Assembly: GCA_010015805.1 (NCBI GenBank)
Contig: ML978133.1
Coordinates: 248,001-312,000 of the forward strand
Length of the DNA stretch: 64,000 nucleotides
Reading direction: 5' to 3'
Source of the DNA: Rhizodiscina lignyota
Lineage: Eukaryota > Ascomycota > Dothideomycetes > Aulographales > Rhizodiscinaceae
Shown here: positions 54,704 to 64,000 of the stretch, in pieces
How the letters are laid out: every line of letters begins with the position of its first letter
Position numbering within the stretch: the first letter of the stretch is position 1
Translations under genes and position numbers: made by a program
Notes under the pieces: model-generated
Told to the model about the DNA's origin: nothing
The model's input: only the letters and a program-made list of their open reading frames with translations
Databases searched by the model: none

Positions 54704-55716
54704 TCAACGTGTGGAAGTACTTACAGCAGCGCCCTTTGGCTCAACGAAAAGAGCCTCTGCTTCCACGAGCCTCACGGGGTCCTTGCCCTTCTTCTCCCCA
54801 TTCAACCCCTCGACTTCCCACTCTTCAGGAGCCGGCAGCGTCTCTATCCAGCCCTTGACCCAGGCCTTGCGGCCCTCGACCTTCTGCGTCTCTGCTCGCA
54901 GGACCACATACTGCTCAGCCCTACAAGGTACCCGGTAGTCTATCTTGAGACTCGCCGTGACTCCGACCTTGTTCGGCAGCGCGGGGAAGCAGCAGCGTGC
55001 CAGGCCCTCGTCCAGCAGTGTAGCTAGCAAACCACCGTGTATGATGCCTGGATGCCCGCAAAGCGCTGATCCCAGATACTGTATGGTGACATACTCGCTT
55101 CCATCGCGAGTGGTGAATGCCAGCGGTGGAACCTCGACCTTCCTCTCGCCAAGTAGCGTGCCGCCAGTGAGGTTGAGGGGTCGTAAAGCTGGCGGGATCT
55201 TCAAATGTGGTCTCGAAGGAAGGAATTTCGGGTTATCGTAGAGGGATTGTGTGAGAGGATGAGATTGTATGTACGCTTCCGCCTCTGCGGCAAAGGACTC
55301 TGGCTCTGGATCGAAGAGCAACAGTGTCTCCTCGTCACTGGGCACCTTGACAATGCCATTGGCGTTGATGGAGACTTGGCCGGAGGCTGCTACGGCCATG
55401 ACGAGACCGAGCGTGGAGTAGAAGATTGCGGCACCAACCCAACGAAGAAGTCGAAATCGCGGAGGCGGAGGAGGAAGAGGAAGTGCGAAATGCTGAGGAC
55501 CTTATATGCCTAGTAATTAGTAAGAGGAGATGTCCGAGGCTCGGGCGAGGTACCTGAAGCTGTGCTCTGCCGCCGAACCTGGGGCGCGTTTATGTGCACA
55601 TTTCTACGATACTGGAAGCTCTTCGGACTCAAGATAAGCGGTGAGGTCGTGGACAAGCGGGGGCCTGCTCGGAAGTGCGAATAAATTGATCGAGTGGCGT
55701 AGGAAGGAGTAGTCAT
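54704..55716 (-). CDS. HotDog-fold acyl-CoA thioesterase-like protein, probably mitochondrial
   Basis: Predicted 319 aa from exons 55716-55554 and 55500-54704. The N-terminus is basic and rich in Ser, Arg and Thr (TTPSYATRSIYSHFRAGPRL), consistent with mitochondrial import. A single hydrophobic segment follows (LLRWVGAAIFYSTLGLVMAVAAS), probably a membrane anchor. The HotDog domain is late: HPGIIHGGLLATLLDEGLARCC is the PaaI-type signature, followed by KIDYRVPCRAEQYVVLRAE. It ends VEAEALFVEPKGAA and a short tail. Such fungal proteins are conserved, membrane-anchored thioesterase-like proteins of unsettled substrate. The intron acceptor is a rather weak ATATAAG. Confidence 0.82.
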
Positions 55717-56080
55717 TGGCAGAAATTTTAGAGTGGGTATGTCGAATTTGTCGTGCGTGGACCTTAGTCCGTGGTGGTTTGGCGTGTCGGGGGCTTCGCG
55801 GAAGCTTCCTGACCAGATTTGTAGCCGAGGCTCAGATACATTGAGACTTCCAGTCGGCCGTAGCGGTTGCTATTGTACACTCACCACGACGAATTCACGG
55901 GCATGCTTCAGGCAGCAGCTTTTGCACTCAGTTCTCAATTTCACGGATACTGACATGTGAAGTGGTGATGCTTGTCTACTGTGGAAGGCCAATTGGTGGT
56001 ATGATTCTAGTGTAGTTACTGTCCTTCTACAATGCCCGCAAGAATGCGAGTCCCTAGGGGTTGTTTGACACGCAACCATC
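55717..56080. other. Intergenic region
   Basis: About 360 bp between the thioesterase start and the Mak21 stop. Nothing recognisable is present. Confidence 0.3.
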
Positions 56081-58877
56081 CTACTCGTCATCTTCATCCT
56101 CAAGAAGCTTTGCATAGTCCTCCGCTGATGCAAATGTTGGGAGCTGCTTCAGCTTCTTCCGCCTGCTCCGTTTCTGCTGGGACTTGCTTGGCTCCTTCGC
56201 AGATGGTTCCTCATCAGAGTCTCCTTGAGCGTCTGGTATATCCACGGGCACCTCCTCATCGCTACCCATCATTGCATCGTCTTCGCTGTCCAGATCGGGT
56301 GCATCAAAGTCATCAGAACCTTCTGCCCCTTCAGCTTCGCCTTCTTCTTCACCAACGCCTTCCTCATCGCCCGCCTCATCAATGCCATCGACACCATCGA
56401 CCTCATCAGACCCATCTGACATAAGCCCTTCCATGTCGGAGAATCCTTGTTCGTCTTCATCGTCCTCATTTTCAATCTCAGGTCTTGAATTAACCAGAGC
56501 CTCCCAGATTTCCTCCTCATCACCTTCGCCATCACTACCAGCCTCATCCTTCCGCTTCTTCTCCTTCTTCTCTTTGGGGGATTTCTTCTTGCTCGGCTGG
56601 TTGAAGTACTGGTGGAAAAAGACTTCGTCCGGCGCCACTTCCTCGGCCTTCCTTAGCCAGAACGACTCTGTGTTCAACGGCAGCTCCGTTTTACTGCCGT
56701 CTCTCTTCTTAATCAAGAGGTCGGCTGCTGCACTTCCGACCATTGGCTGCATGATTGAGCTTCCACGTGTGACGTCAGTCTTAGTGCGGGCATTTCGGTA
56801 CACAAAGCGGTCCAAGAAATGCATAACTGTATGCAATGATGGATCTGGTTTCGATGGCATTTCCCCAGAAAGAAGAAGCCGGGATGCGAAGAGTGAGACT
56901 GAAGGATGGAAGTGAGACTGAAATGGTAACTGCGCAAGTTAGCTTTGAACCCATACGAACCAAGGAAACTTGAACGAACCAATTCCCATAAACAGCTTCT
57001 TTCTGCATTGCTGTATTCTGGATCTCGCTTTCGGCCGTCGTATTGAATGTGAGAACCCGTAGTTGTCCCATTATGGCCGGTCTTGCCATCCTGTACTGGG
57101 CTGACACCCTTATCGGCATCTACGAAGGTCTCCTCGTCACCTCCTGCAGCCTCTTCAGGTTGATCCAACATGCCCTTGATGCTCGGGAACGTCGTTTGTA
57201 GCTCGCCGATTAGATATAATACCCCACACGCGAAAGGCGGTTCGTGAAGGGTGATAATTTGCAAGAGCCGCTTGACAAAGGCCTTGACTCGCTTTATGCT
57301 AACGTCCGACTTCAGGGACCGATAGAGCAGATTCAGATACAAAATTTGCTTTGAAGAAGTTAACAAACGAGGATCCAAGAGTGACTCGTAAAGGACTCGA
57401 TAGAAACGGTCCGCAGAATGGTGCTTTGATGACGATATCTGTTGGATGAGCAACAGGGCTTGGACGCTGGTATTGAAATTTGCTGAGTGCGTGATGCGAA
57501 AGAGCGTATCTAGCTGCTCTACGAAGTGAGCATCGTCAGTCCTGGCGAAAGGATACGCTCTGTTGACGCCGGTCAGGACCTGGGCAATAATCTTCTCGTT
57601 GAGCTCCGCGTTTGCCACGTGCACTTCCTCTTGCATTTTCTCCTGCATTTTCTCTTTTTGTCTGGATTTTTTGCCAGGCGTGCCACCACCTCCCTGGACC
57701 AAGTCGCTAGCAGTTGAACCAGGTGCGGAGCTCTGGGGTTTGCCAGGATCTGTCATCTTCAGGAGGCCCACAAAAAGTGCAAAATAGATGTTCAGCAATT
57801 TGTTGGCCACTTCTTGCTCTCTTGCGCTCAAGACCGTCTGGTTAAGAGTGATGACCGCATAGTACTTCGCATGCGAGTTCAGGCCAGGCCGTAATAAGCA
57901 TTCCGATTCAATCGCAGAAATTATGACACCTTTCATGACCGGGTGCGTAACTTGGAGCTGCAACAGCAGGTAGGACGCTCGTGAGGCAATTTTCCTGTCC
58001 TTGTCACCTAGCTTGTTGATGAGAAGTCTGAGCAAATTCTCCTCTTGCTCTGGCTTCTCTTTCAACAGTTCCCAAACATACGTGACGGCCCGACTCCGTG
58101 CGTACTCAATCTCGTCGCTGCACCATTGTTCGAGGACTTTCAAGAGGTCAAAGTACGTCCTCTTGAGCCAGTCTTCGTAAGCCCAGGAGATCAGGTGCAC
58201 ATCCTGGAGATTCCCAGGTAATGGCCACCCTTTGCGCCATTGCACATGCTTCCCCTGGAGTGCGTTGATCAGATCTGGCTGTTTGGCGAAGGCCTTCAAC
58301 TTTCGATCCGGAGGCAATACAACGCCTTGACCGAGAAGGTCCTTGAGAGCGCTCAAGGCCATAAGTGCTTGGTTCCTGCTCTTCTTCTTCGCCAATCCAA
58401 CCAAGTTCTCAAATGCCTTCGTAGTATGTAGAGGAGATTCTTGAACCAGCAAGGTCAGAGCGGACACCTTGTCCTCGAGAGTACCAGATGACATGATTGT
58501 AGAGAGAAATTTATGCGAGGATGAGGACTTCAGGTGAGTGCCAGAGTATTTCGTATTCTCCTCCTCAAGTAATGCCTCCGCGTACTCCTGCAGTGCATTG
58601 ACTATGCCAGAAGGTGGGACGACAAGTTTTTTGACCGAGGGGAGGGCAGGTAACTCAGTGGCATGCCAGTCTGGCCGCGGTGCAAACTAAGAATTTCAGA
58701 GTCAATGACGCATTTCCACGCATTTGCTCGAGGACGTACAAGAAATGTATTGCCGCGCTTCTCCAACTTCTTGTCAACTGGCAGCGAGTTGGTCTCCCCA
58801 CCCGCCTGCTGTTCTTCTCGTTTAGGTCTCTTTCGGCCTCCATCGTGATGTCCGGGTCCAGGGCGTTTCTTCCCCAT
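56081..58877 (-). CDS. MAK21: Ribosome biogenesis protein Noc1/Mak21 (CBF/Mak21 family)
   Basis: Predicted 897 aa from exons 58877-58740, 58686-56980 and 56929-56081. Noc1/Mak21 acts in nucleolar 60S subunit assembly and pre-ribosome transport. Family blocks are clear: FAPRPDWHATELPALPS near the N-terminus, LKDLLGQGVVLPPDRKLKAF, ISWAYEDWLKRTYFDLLKVLE, DKDRKIASRASYLLLQLQ, HAKYYAVITLNQTVLS, FYRVLYESLLDPRLLTSSKQ, CLWELLPFQSHFHPSVSLFA across the last intron, and MHFLDRFVYRNARTK. The C-terminus is very acidic, ending with a Lys/Arg patch (QQKRSRRKKLKQLP) and EDYAKLLEDEDDE. The last intron uses a GTTCGT donor. It is head-to-head with the prolyl-tRNA synthetase gene. Confidence 0.95.
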
Positions 58878-59078
58878 TGTTGCGTGAGGTTGTTGGCTGC
58901 TTTGTGGCTTGCGTACAGGTTCTGACGATTTGAAGAAGTGGAAAGTTTTTGTGTGGAGATATCCCTGCCCGGAGCTCGAGCCAATCAGAGCGCGATCACG
59001 CCGCAGCTTCTTGAATCACCTTGTTGGCTATCCACCTACAAACCATTTCCCTTTCAGCGATATTTCTCTCTTGTACAT

Positions 59079-60596
59079 ATGTCAACCATTTTCACGCCGT
59101 CTAGAACTTTCTCGTACAGGTGGTCTGCTAACCCACTTGGGCACATTCGACACTGGACACCATCAGGACCGTCAAATGCAAAAAGGAGGCGGCTTCATGA
59201 TGGCAGAACAAGATGTTCGAACTTTTGGGCACCAACCGGGGGAATCGCTGTTGCCGAGGAAGGAGAAGACAACTCGACGGCAATGCTGAAGCGGGCAGGC
59301 TTCGTACGGCAATCCCACTCCGGCGTGTTCCATCTCATGCCACTCGGTCTCAAAGTTCAGGAGAAGTTGGAGCGCCTCATCGACAATGCAATGCAAAGCA
59401 TTGGAGCGTCAAAGCTCTCCCTTTCATCCATATCATCTGAAGGGCTCTGGGAGAAAAGTGGAAGGCTTGCTAAGTATCCTGAACTTCTTCGAATCAAAGA
59501 TAGAAAAGATTCCCGCTTCATTCTTTCACCTACGCACGAAGAGGAAATCACGGAGCTCGTTTCTCCGCTAGTAAAATCATACAAGGACTTGCCACTTCGA
59601 CTCTACCAGATATCCCGGAAATACCGTGATGAACTCAGACCAAGGCAAGGCCTCTTGCGGGCCAAGGAGTTTCTAATGAAGGATCTGTACACTTTCGACA
59701 CCACTCCGGAAAACGCCTTGCAGACCTATCTGGAAACCAAAGCGGCATATGAGAGATTCTTTGACAGCCTTGGCCTTGGATATGTTGTAGCTGAAGCTGA
59801 CTCCGGAGCCATGGGCGGAACCCTCAGCCACGAATATCAGTTCATCTCACCGATTGGGGAAGACACAGTCGTCCGGTGTACTAAGTGCGACTTCATCGCA
59901 AACGAAGAGGTTCTCCCTTCGGACTTATCAGACGGCATAAGATCAGCGACAGCGACAGAGGAACCTAGATGTCCAAAGTGTTCCAAGGGGTCACTCCGAA
60001 GCGAAAGGGCGATCGAGGTCGGCCATACCTTTCACCTCGGGACACGCTACAGCGAACCGCTTAACGTAACTGTTGCAGATCTATATGATCAGCAAGTACC
60101 ACTTCAGATGGGATGTCATGGGATCGGCATCTCGAGAATCATCGCCGCAGCAACATCACTATTGTCCACCGACAAGGGGCTCCGATGGCCGTTTTCTCTC
60201 GCTCCGTTCAAGGTGGTAGTCATGGATACCCATGGTACGGAAGACGATGCGATGGCCGTGTACGACGCCTTGTCTAAGCCTCACCCTGACCTTGACGACC
60301 CTGGTGTATTGAAGGACGGCGAGATCATACTGGACGATCGCGATAAGTCACTAGGATGGAAATTGAAAGATGCAGATCTGATCGGATACCCAATCGCAAT
60401 TATCCTAGGCAAGAAGTGGAAGGAAACGGGCTGCGTTGACATATCCTACCAGCTACCTCGGCAAGAGCATTGGCCAAAGAACTATGGTGCAGCCCTTCGC
60501 TCTATCATACAATCTATGGCTCAAAGCATGGGAAAGACGGGCTTCCGGGCCTCACAGGTCTTTCTTGGTAGTGAGAGTCACAAGATTGAGTTTTGA
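59079..60596 (+). CDS. Prolyl-tRNA synthetase, mitochondrial
   Basis: A single exon encodes 505 aa. I chose the ATG at 59079 (MSTIFTPSRTFSYRWS), which gives a basic, Ser-rich leader suited to mitochondrial import; the open frame continues upstream only with non-ATG codons. Class II motifs are complete: motif 1 around SGVFHLMPLGLKVQEKL; motif 2 in SRKYRDELRPRQGLLRAKEFLMKD; motif 3 in LQMGCHGIGISRIIAA. THEEEITELV and the HLGTRYSEP segment are typical of bacterial-type ProRS, as is the C-terminal anticodon-binding domain. The cytosolic enzyme is a different type, so this serves the organelle. About 200 bp separate it from the divergent Mak21 start. Confidence 0.92.
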   Translation: MSTIFTPSRTFSYRWSANPLGHIRHWTPSGPSNAKRRRLHDGRTRCSNFWAPTGGIAVAEEGEDNSTAMLKRAGFVRQSHSGVFHLMPLGLKVQEKLERLIDNAMQSIGASKLSLSSISSEGLWEKSGRLAKYPELLRIKDRKDSRFILSPTHEEEITELVSPLVKSYKDLPLRLYQISRKYRDELRPRQGLLRAKEFLMKDLYTFDTTPENALQTYLETKAAYERFFDSLGLGYVVAEADSGAMGGTLSHEYQFISPIGEDTVVRCTKCDFIANEEVLPSDLSDGIRSATATEEPRCPKCSKGSLRSERAIEVGHTFHLGTRYSEPLNVTVADLYDQQVPLQMGCHGIGISRIIAAATSLLSTDKGLRWPFSLAPFKVVVMDTHGTEDDAMAVYDALSKPHPDLDDPGVLKDGEIILDDRDKSLGWKLKDADLIGYPIAIILGKKWKETGCVDISYQLPRQEHWPKNYGAALRSIIQSMAQSMGKTGFRASQVFLGSESHKIEF

Positions 60597-60732
60597 TGAT
60601 CGCTTATATCCAAATGTACTATTACAATCATCTTGCTTGCAAATGTCAGCGGGAGTATTGCTTAAGTCAGCTGAAGAGCACTTCTTTAGCAGTTCGCACT
60701 CCGCAAATTTCTGATGTTGCAGAATCGTAACC

Positions 60733-62432
60733 TCATCGCTCTGCTCGCCTCTGGCGAGTCTTCTTGCCAACGGTATTCGCCTCCTCTTCCTGCTCTTCTT
60801 CGCCTTTCTTAAGTGGAACCTCCAATCCCCACTCTTCTATGTCATACCAGTCCTCGCCATCACTCATCTCTCCAACATGACCCTCTGCCTTTGCCCACTT
60901 CAGAACGTTCTTACGCTTCCGATTCGCAAGTAGAAGGCCGTTGTGCAGCTCCTCGACGCCACGAACAATCTCTTCCTGTTTTGCAACATACATTGACAGC
61001 AACGTTCGCGCGTCTTCAGCTTCCTTTCGCGGAAGACCAAAATCGGCATCCGGTGTGGCAGCTGGCGGGAAGAGAAAGAGAGGGTGTACGGGCGGAATCT
61101 CCTCTTCGTTTAACTGGGCCGAGGTGATTGTTGGTGAGGATTGTGAGGATTGCTTGTTCGCTTGAGCTCGTGTCCTCATACGGTGAGAAGTTGGTTGTGA
61201 GGTGGAGTCCTCGTCTTCTTCGCCGTGACCCGATCCCACGTCCTCGATATTTGTCGTAGTTTGTCCATTTGATGGAGTTCCCTGTTGGCCATCCTGCATG
61301 CTTTTGTCGAGCCCCGTTTCTTCATTCGATTCTGTAGCTTTGCCGGGACCACCAAGCTCTTCATCCGCTTTCTTTTGGTCGTTTGGGCTTATGCCTGGGG
61401 CACCATATCCTTCGGTTTGCGCATGAATTGCTATCCCTACCCCATTTTGGCCGGCTTGGATATCGATTGCTTGTTCCGTCCCATTAGTCAGGGTAATGCC
61501 AGCTCCGTCGGCCATTTCAGTGTCAGTATGCCTTCCAGCCGCCGGATGCATGGCATCCCCTGCTTCTTGTGCACCAACCAAGTTTTCGCTTGATCCATTT
61601 CCACTTTTTGGGTTGCTAGTGTGCGAGTCGAGGCCAACAAATGGTTGGCTATGTCCTAGGTTCCCAAACCAGCGGCCGCCCAGCAACAGATCATCAAACT
61701 CTGTATGCATCACTCCGCAAGGCGCAAAAGCAGGGTCGCCTCGCAGAGTTGTCAATAGCCTCTTCAATTTTAACAAGTTCTTCTGTTCTCGGCGGAGGGT
61801 GTCGGAGACGTCTATGATCATTTGGTCGATGGCTTTAGACTTGTAGGCAGGCGCCATACCAATGTGGTTTGGAAGGTCGGATGCAGTTGTCAGAGGAGCG
61901 AGGATTTCTGCAATATGAAGCATAAGCACTGTGCGCAGGCTGGGGAATCAGGTAAACTGACCTTCGATTTTGATGTCTCCATATATGTTGTCTTCAGCAG
62001 GTGATATCTCGGCTTCCACATCATCATTATCATCCTCCAAGATCAGATCTCCGTCTTCATCGTATCGAGGTGGGTTGCGGTAGATTATGTTTCGTTCGTA
62101 ACCCGCGTGGTTTATCTTCTGAGAGGATTTTAGCGCTAACAACTCAGTAACCATCCTGTCCACATACCCTGGAGTAGACGGATGGACCTGTCCCAATGTT
62201 CAAGCGACCCTCCTGAACATAGCGCGCATCATGCCTCAGTTTGTTGCCGCGATTCGTTGGTCGATCGATCGGGTCTTCGCCGTCCGAGTCTGCCAATTTC
62301 AGAGTTAGCATTTGCTTCAATTGAAGGGCATGGAACTTGAGGGTAGAGAAATGTCTCACCATCATTCAACCGAGCCAAAGTCCTCTTCATCTCGACAATG
62401 GTGTCGACAATTCGCGCTTGTGCTGCTGCCAT
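60733..62432 (-). CDS. Rpd3L histone deacetylase complex subunit Rxt2-like
   Basis: Predicted 508 aa from exons 62432-62360, 62289-62168, 62118-61962 and 61907-60733. Rxt2 belongs to the large Rpd3 deacetylase complex, which represses transcription. The N-terminal RXT2 domain reads across three introns: MAAAQARIVDTIVEMKRTLARLNDD, RGNKLRHDARYVQEGRL, INHAGYERNIIYRNPP. Then come IKIEEILAPLTTASDLPNHIG and the helix DTLRREQKNLLKLKRLLTTLRGD, followed by FDDLLLGGRW. A long disordered Gly/Gln/Glu-rich part follows, then a second helical piece (AEDARTLLSMYVAKQEEIVRGVEELHNGL) and a basic end. Introns are 70, 49 and 54 nt. It is divergent from TRAPPC11 and convergent with the prolyl-tRNA synthetase. Confidence 0.88.
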
Positions 62433-62907
62433 GTTGGGTGGTGGGATCGGAGAATCTGCGAATGCGAGCTATTGGTTTTGGGTGAGGGACATGAAAAGCA
62501 GCGCAATAAGCGCAGTCTCGCGATGATTCAAATGGCTAAGTTCGAAAGTTGCATAAAGAGAAAGTGGGCGCGGTGATGGAGGAGAGATCTAGTCGGTCGC
62601 GGAGCTCCACGTTCTTGAATCTGGAATCGCGTTAAGTGCAGGGATATTCGCGGTCCGTGCTCCACTGACGCACCGAAGTCTTGGCAGCCTTTCGGGACTT
62701 GCCATATTCACCTTCCCGTGACATCGCGTCTGAAAGTCCAGCGATATAGCATAAAGACCGAGTGAGAGAAACACGAAACTACTGGAGAGGCATCTCTGTG
62801 GCTAGCTGCACCCTGCCCGAAGTCCGCGTTTTCGCCGAATGTACCTACTTCAAATTCATCATGCATCGATGACCGGTCTCACCATCTGATACGTCGAAAC
62901 CACGGCG
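62433..62907. other. Divergent promoter of Rxt2 and TRAPPC11
   Basis: About 475 bp between the two starts. No coding segment or clear TATA box is seen. Confidence 0.4.
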
Positions 62908-64000
62908 ATGGACGCATATCCTGAGGAATATGTCGAGCACAACCTCCCATTCATAGTGTTGTTTGGTCTTGAACAAGAAGATGGGTTCGAGGATGATGCC
63001 TATGAAAGAGCTCTGTTGCGAACTGGTGGCTTTATCGTCAAGTCAGAACTACCTCCTGTTTCGGGAGACCAAGCGCAATCCCTCATTCGAGAGCTTCTGA
63101 AGACCGATGCAACTGGCCAGGCATGGAATGGGAGAAATGGATCGGGCCAGAGCACTAATATAGGATTCAAATTTCATCAAACGGGGAGGGTACGTTGACC
63201 TATGCTGGAAAGACTCCTTTCATTACTCATGCTCTGGACAGAAGTATGTTCTCCCTCCTCGCAAAGCCAACCCGCCTGAAAGTTCCTTTGGAGCCTCATC
63301 ACCTAGAAGTCCCAACTCGTCGCCGCCAGCATTGGTCTTACATTCTCCATTGTCTCCACTTTCTCCAGACTCCCCTATTTTCCCAGATGGGCTGATGTCC
63401 CATCTATGGCTCAAGAAGCACCAGAACTACGTGCCATCAACTTTGGTATCGTTCTTCAACTTCACATCAAACGCAAATCTCAATTCGCTGAACGACAATC
63501 AATTGAAATCGGATATCAACCAGATTAGCAGTGCGCTGCGAAGCTCAGGCTGCAAGACACGGCACGTTGTTGTTTTGGTCAGCGACAAAAGCATCGCAGC
63601 AGCTCCTGATGTTGAGGAACGGCTTGCAGGTGTCAGACGATCGACTGGGTTGGATCCCAAGAATTCATTATTCTTCTTCCCTCCAGCCACGTCCAATGTA
63701 GAAGTTGCAGCCTTTGCAAGTTCGTTGTTGTCCGCGCTCCAACCGTATTGCGTCGAGTATTATCGCGATCTCACCAAGCACTCGCGGCGAAAGAAAGCTC
63801 GCGGAACCATTCCGCCGCCAACCGCTCCACCAACGAAGGGAACGTCTCAATCACTGTCTGCACCGGGTTGGAACGTGCGCTACGAATTCAAGCTCGGTGT
63901 ATTTGCCGAATTTCGCCAGGAGATGGACGCTGCAGGCAGACACTACAACTTCGCGCTTGACGCGCTGCTGAGTGCTGATGGGATGTTTGAGACTACTGCC
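62908..64000 (+). CDS. TRAPPC11 (Foie-gras domain) trafficking protein, 5' part
   Basis: Exons 62908-63189 and 63242 to the window edge; the gene runs off the right side, giving the first 347 residues. TRAPPC11 is a subunit of the TRAPP tethering complex in ER-Golgi traffic. The N-terminus MDAYPEEYVEHNLPFIVLFGLE is the family start. It is followed by a Pro/Ser-rich stretch, then HLWLKKHQNYVPSTLVSFFNF, RHVVVLVSDKS, ERLAGVRRSTGLDPKNSLFF and PYCVEYYRDLTKHSRRKKARG. The Foie-gras domain begins at NVRYEFKLGVFAEFRQEMDAA. The intron is 52 nt with a GTACGT donor. Confidence 0.9.

Overview
The window looks like about 64 kb of nuclear DNA from a filamentous ascomycete (Pezizomycotina; a dothideomycete is likely but not proven). 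Genes are dense and lie on both strands. They carry short introns of mostly 47-78 nt, usually with GTRNGT donors and CTRAY-like branch sites. Fungal-only families are abundant (Zn2Cys6 regulators, Rxt2, ACS-family transporters, a CE5 esterase). I found no rRNA, tRNA, CRISPR array or convincing transposon. Exon-intron structures were worked out by hand from frame and splice-site consistency; boundaries may be off by a base or two.

Region 1 (1-12.2 kb) is accessory and metabolic: an NDH-2-like NADH dehydrogenase, a short-chain dehydrogenase, two Zn2Cys6 regulators, a DJ-1/PfpI-family protein and an ACS-family (Dal5-like) transporter. Region 2 (13.4-29.7 kb) is mainly housekeeping and rich in RNA and protein-processing factors: tRNA-splicing endonuclease subunit Sen54, lariat debranching enzyme Dbr1, an RNase P/MRP Rpr2/Snm1-type subunit, ZPR1, a PPIL3-type cyclophilin and an arrestin-like protein, with several small unknown proteins and long gene-free stretches.

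Region 3 (31.4-53.1 kb) mixes carbohydrate genes with others. A D-xylose reductase is divergent from a Zn2Cys6 regulator, which faces tail-to-tail a paralogue with no visible DNA-binding domain. Further on, a transketolase/dihydroxyacetone-synthase-like gene shares a promoter with an L-arabinitol/sorbitol-dehydrogenase-like gene, followed by an MFS sugar transporter and a secreted CE5 (acetylxylan esterase/cutinase) enzyme. This looks like a loose pentose/hemicellulose-use neighbourhood. In the middle sit a CorA-like gene that appears partly decayed, a CobW/COG0523 GTPase and the 60S factor Rei1/Reh1.

The most unusual observation is at 40.8-41.1 kb. A short two-exon gene encodes a uS14/eS29 (Rps29) paralogue in which at least three of the four zinc-binding cysteines are replaced by Ala/Ser, while the surrounding core motif is conserved. 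It lies about 0.5 kb upstream of, and on the same strand as, the CobW/COG0523 gene. In bacteria, zinc-free ribosomal protein paralogues paired with COG0523 proteins are a known zinc-sparing arrangement; a fungal counterpart would be new to me. Pseudogene status cannot be excluded from sequence alone.

Region 4 (54.7-64 kb) is housekeeping: a HotDog thioesterase, Noc1/Mak21 head-to-head with mitochondrial prolyl-tRNA synthetase, and Rxt2 (Rpd3L complex) head-to-head with TRAPPC11, which runs off the right edge.
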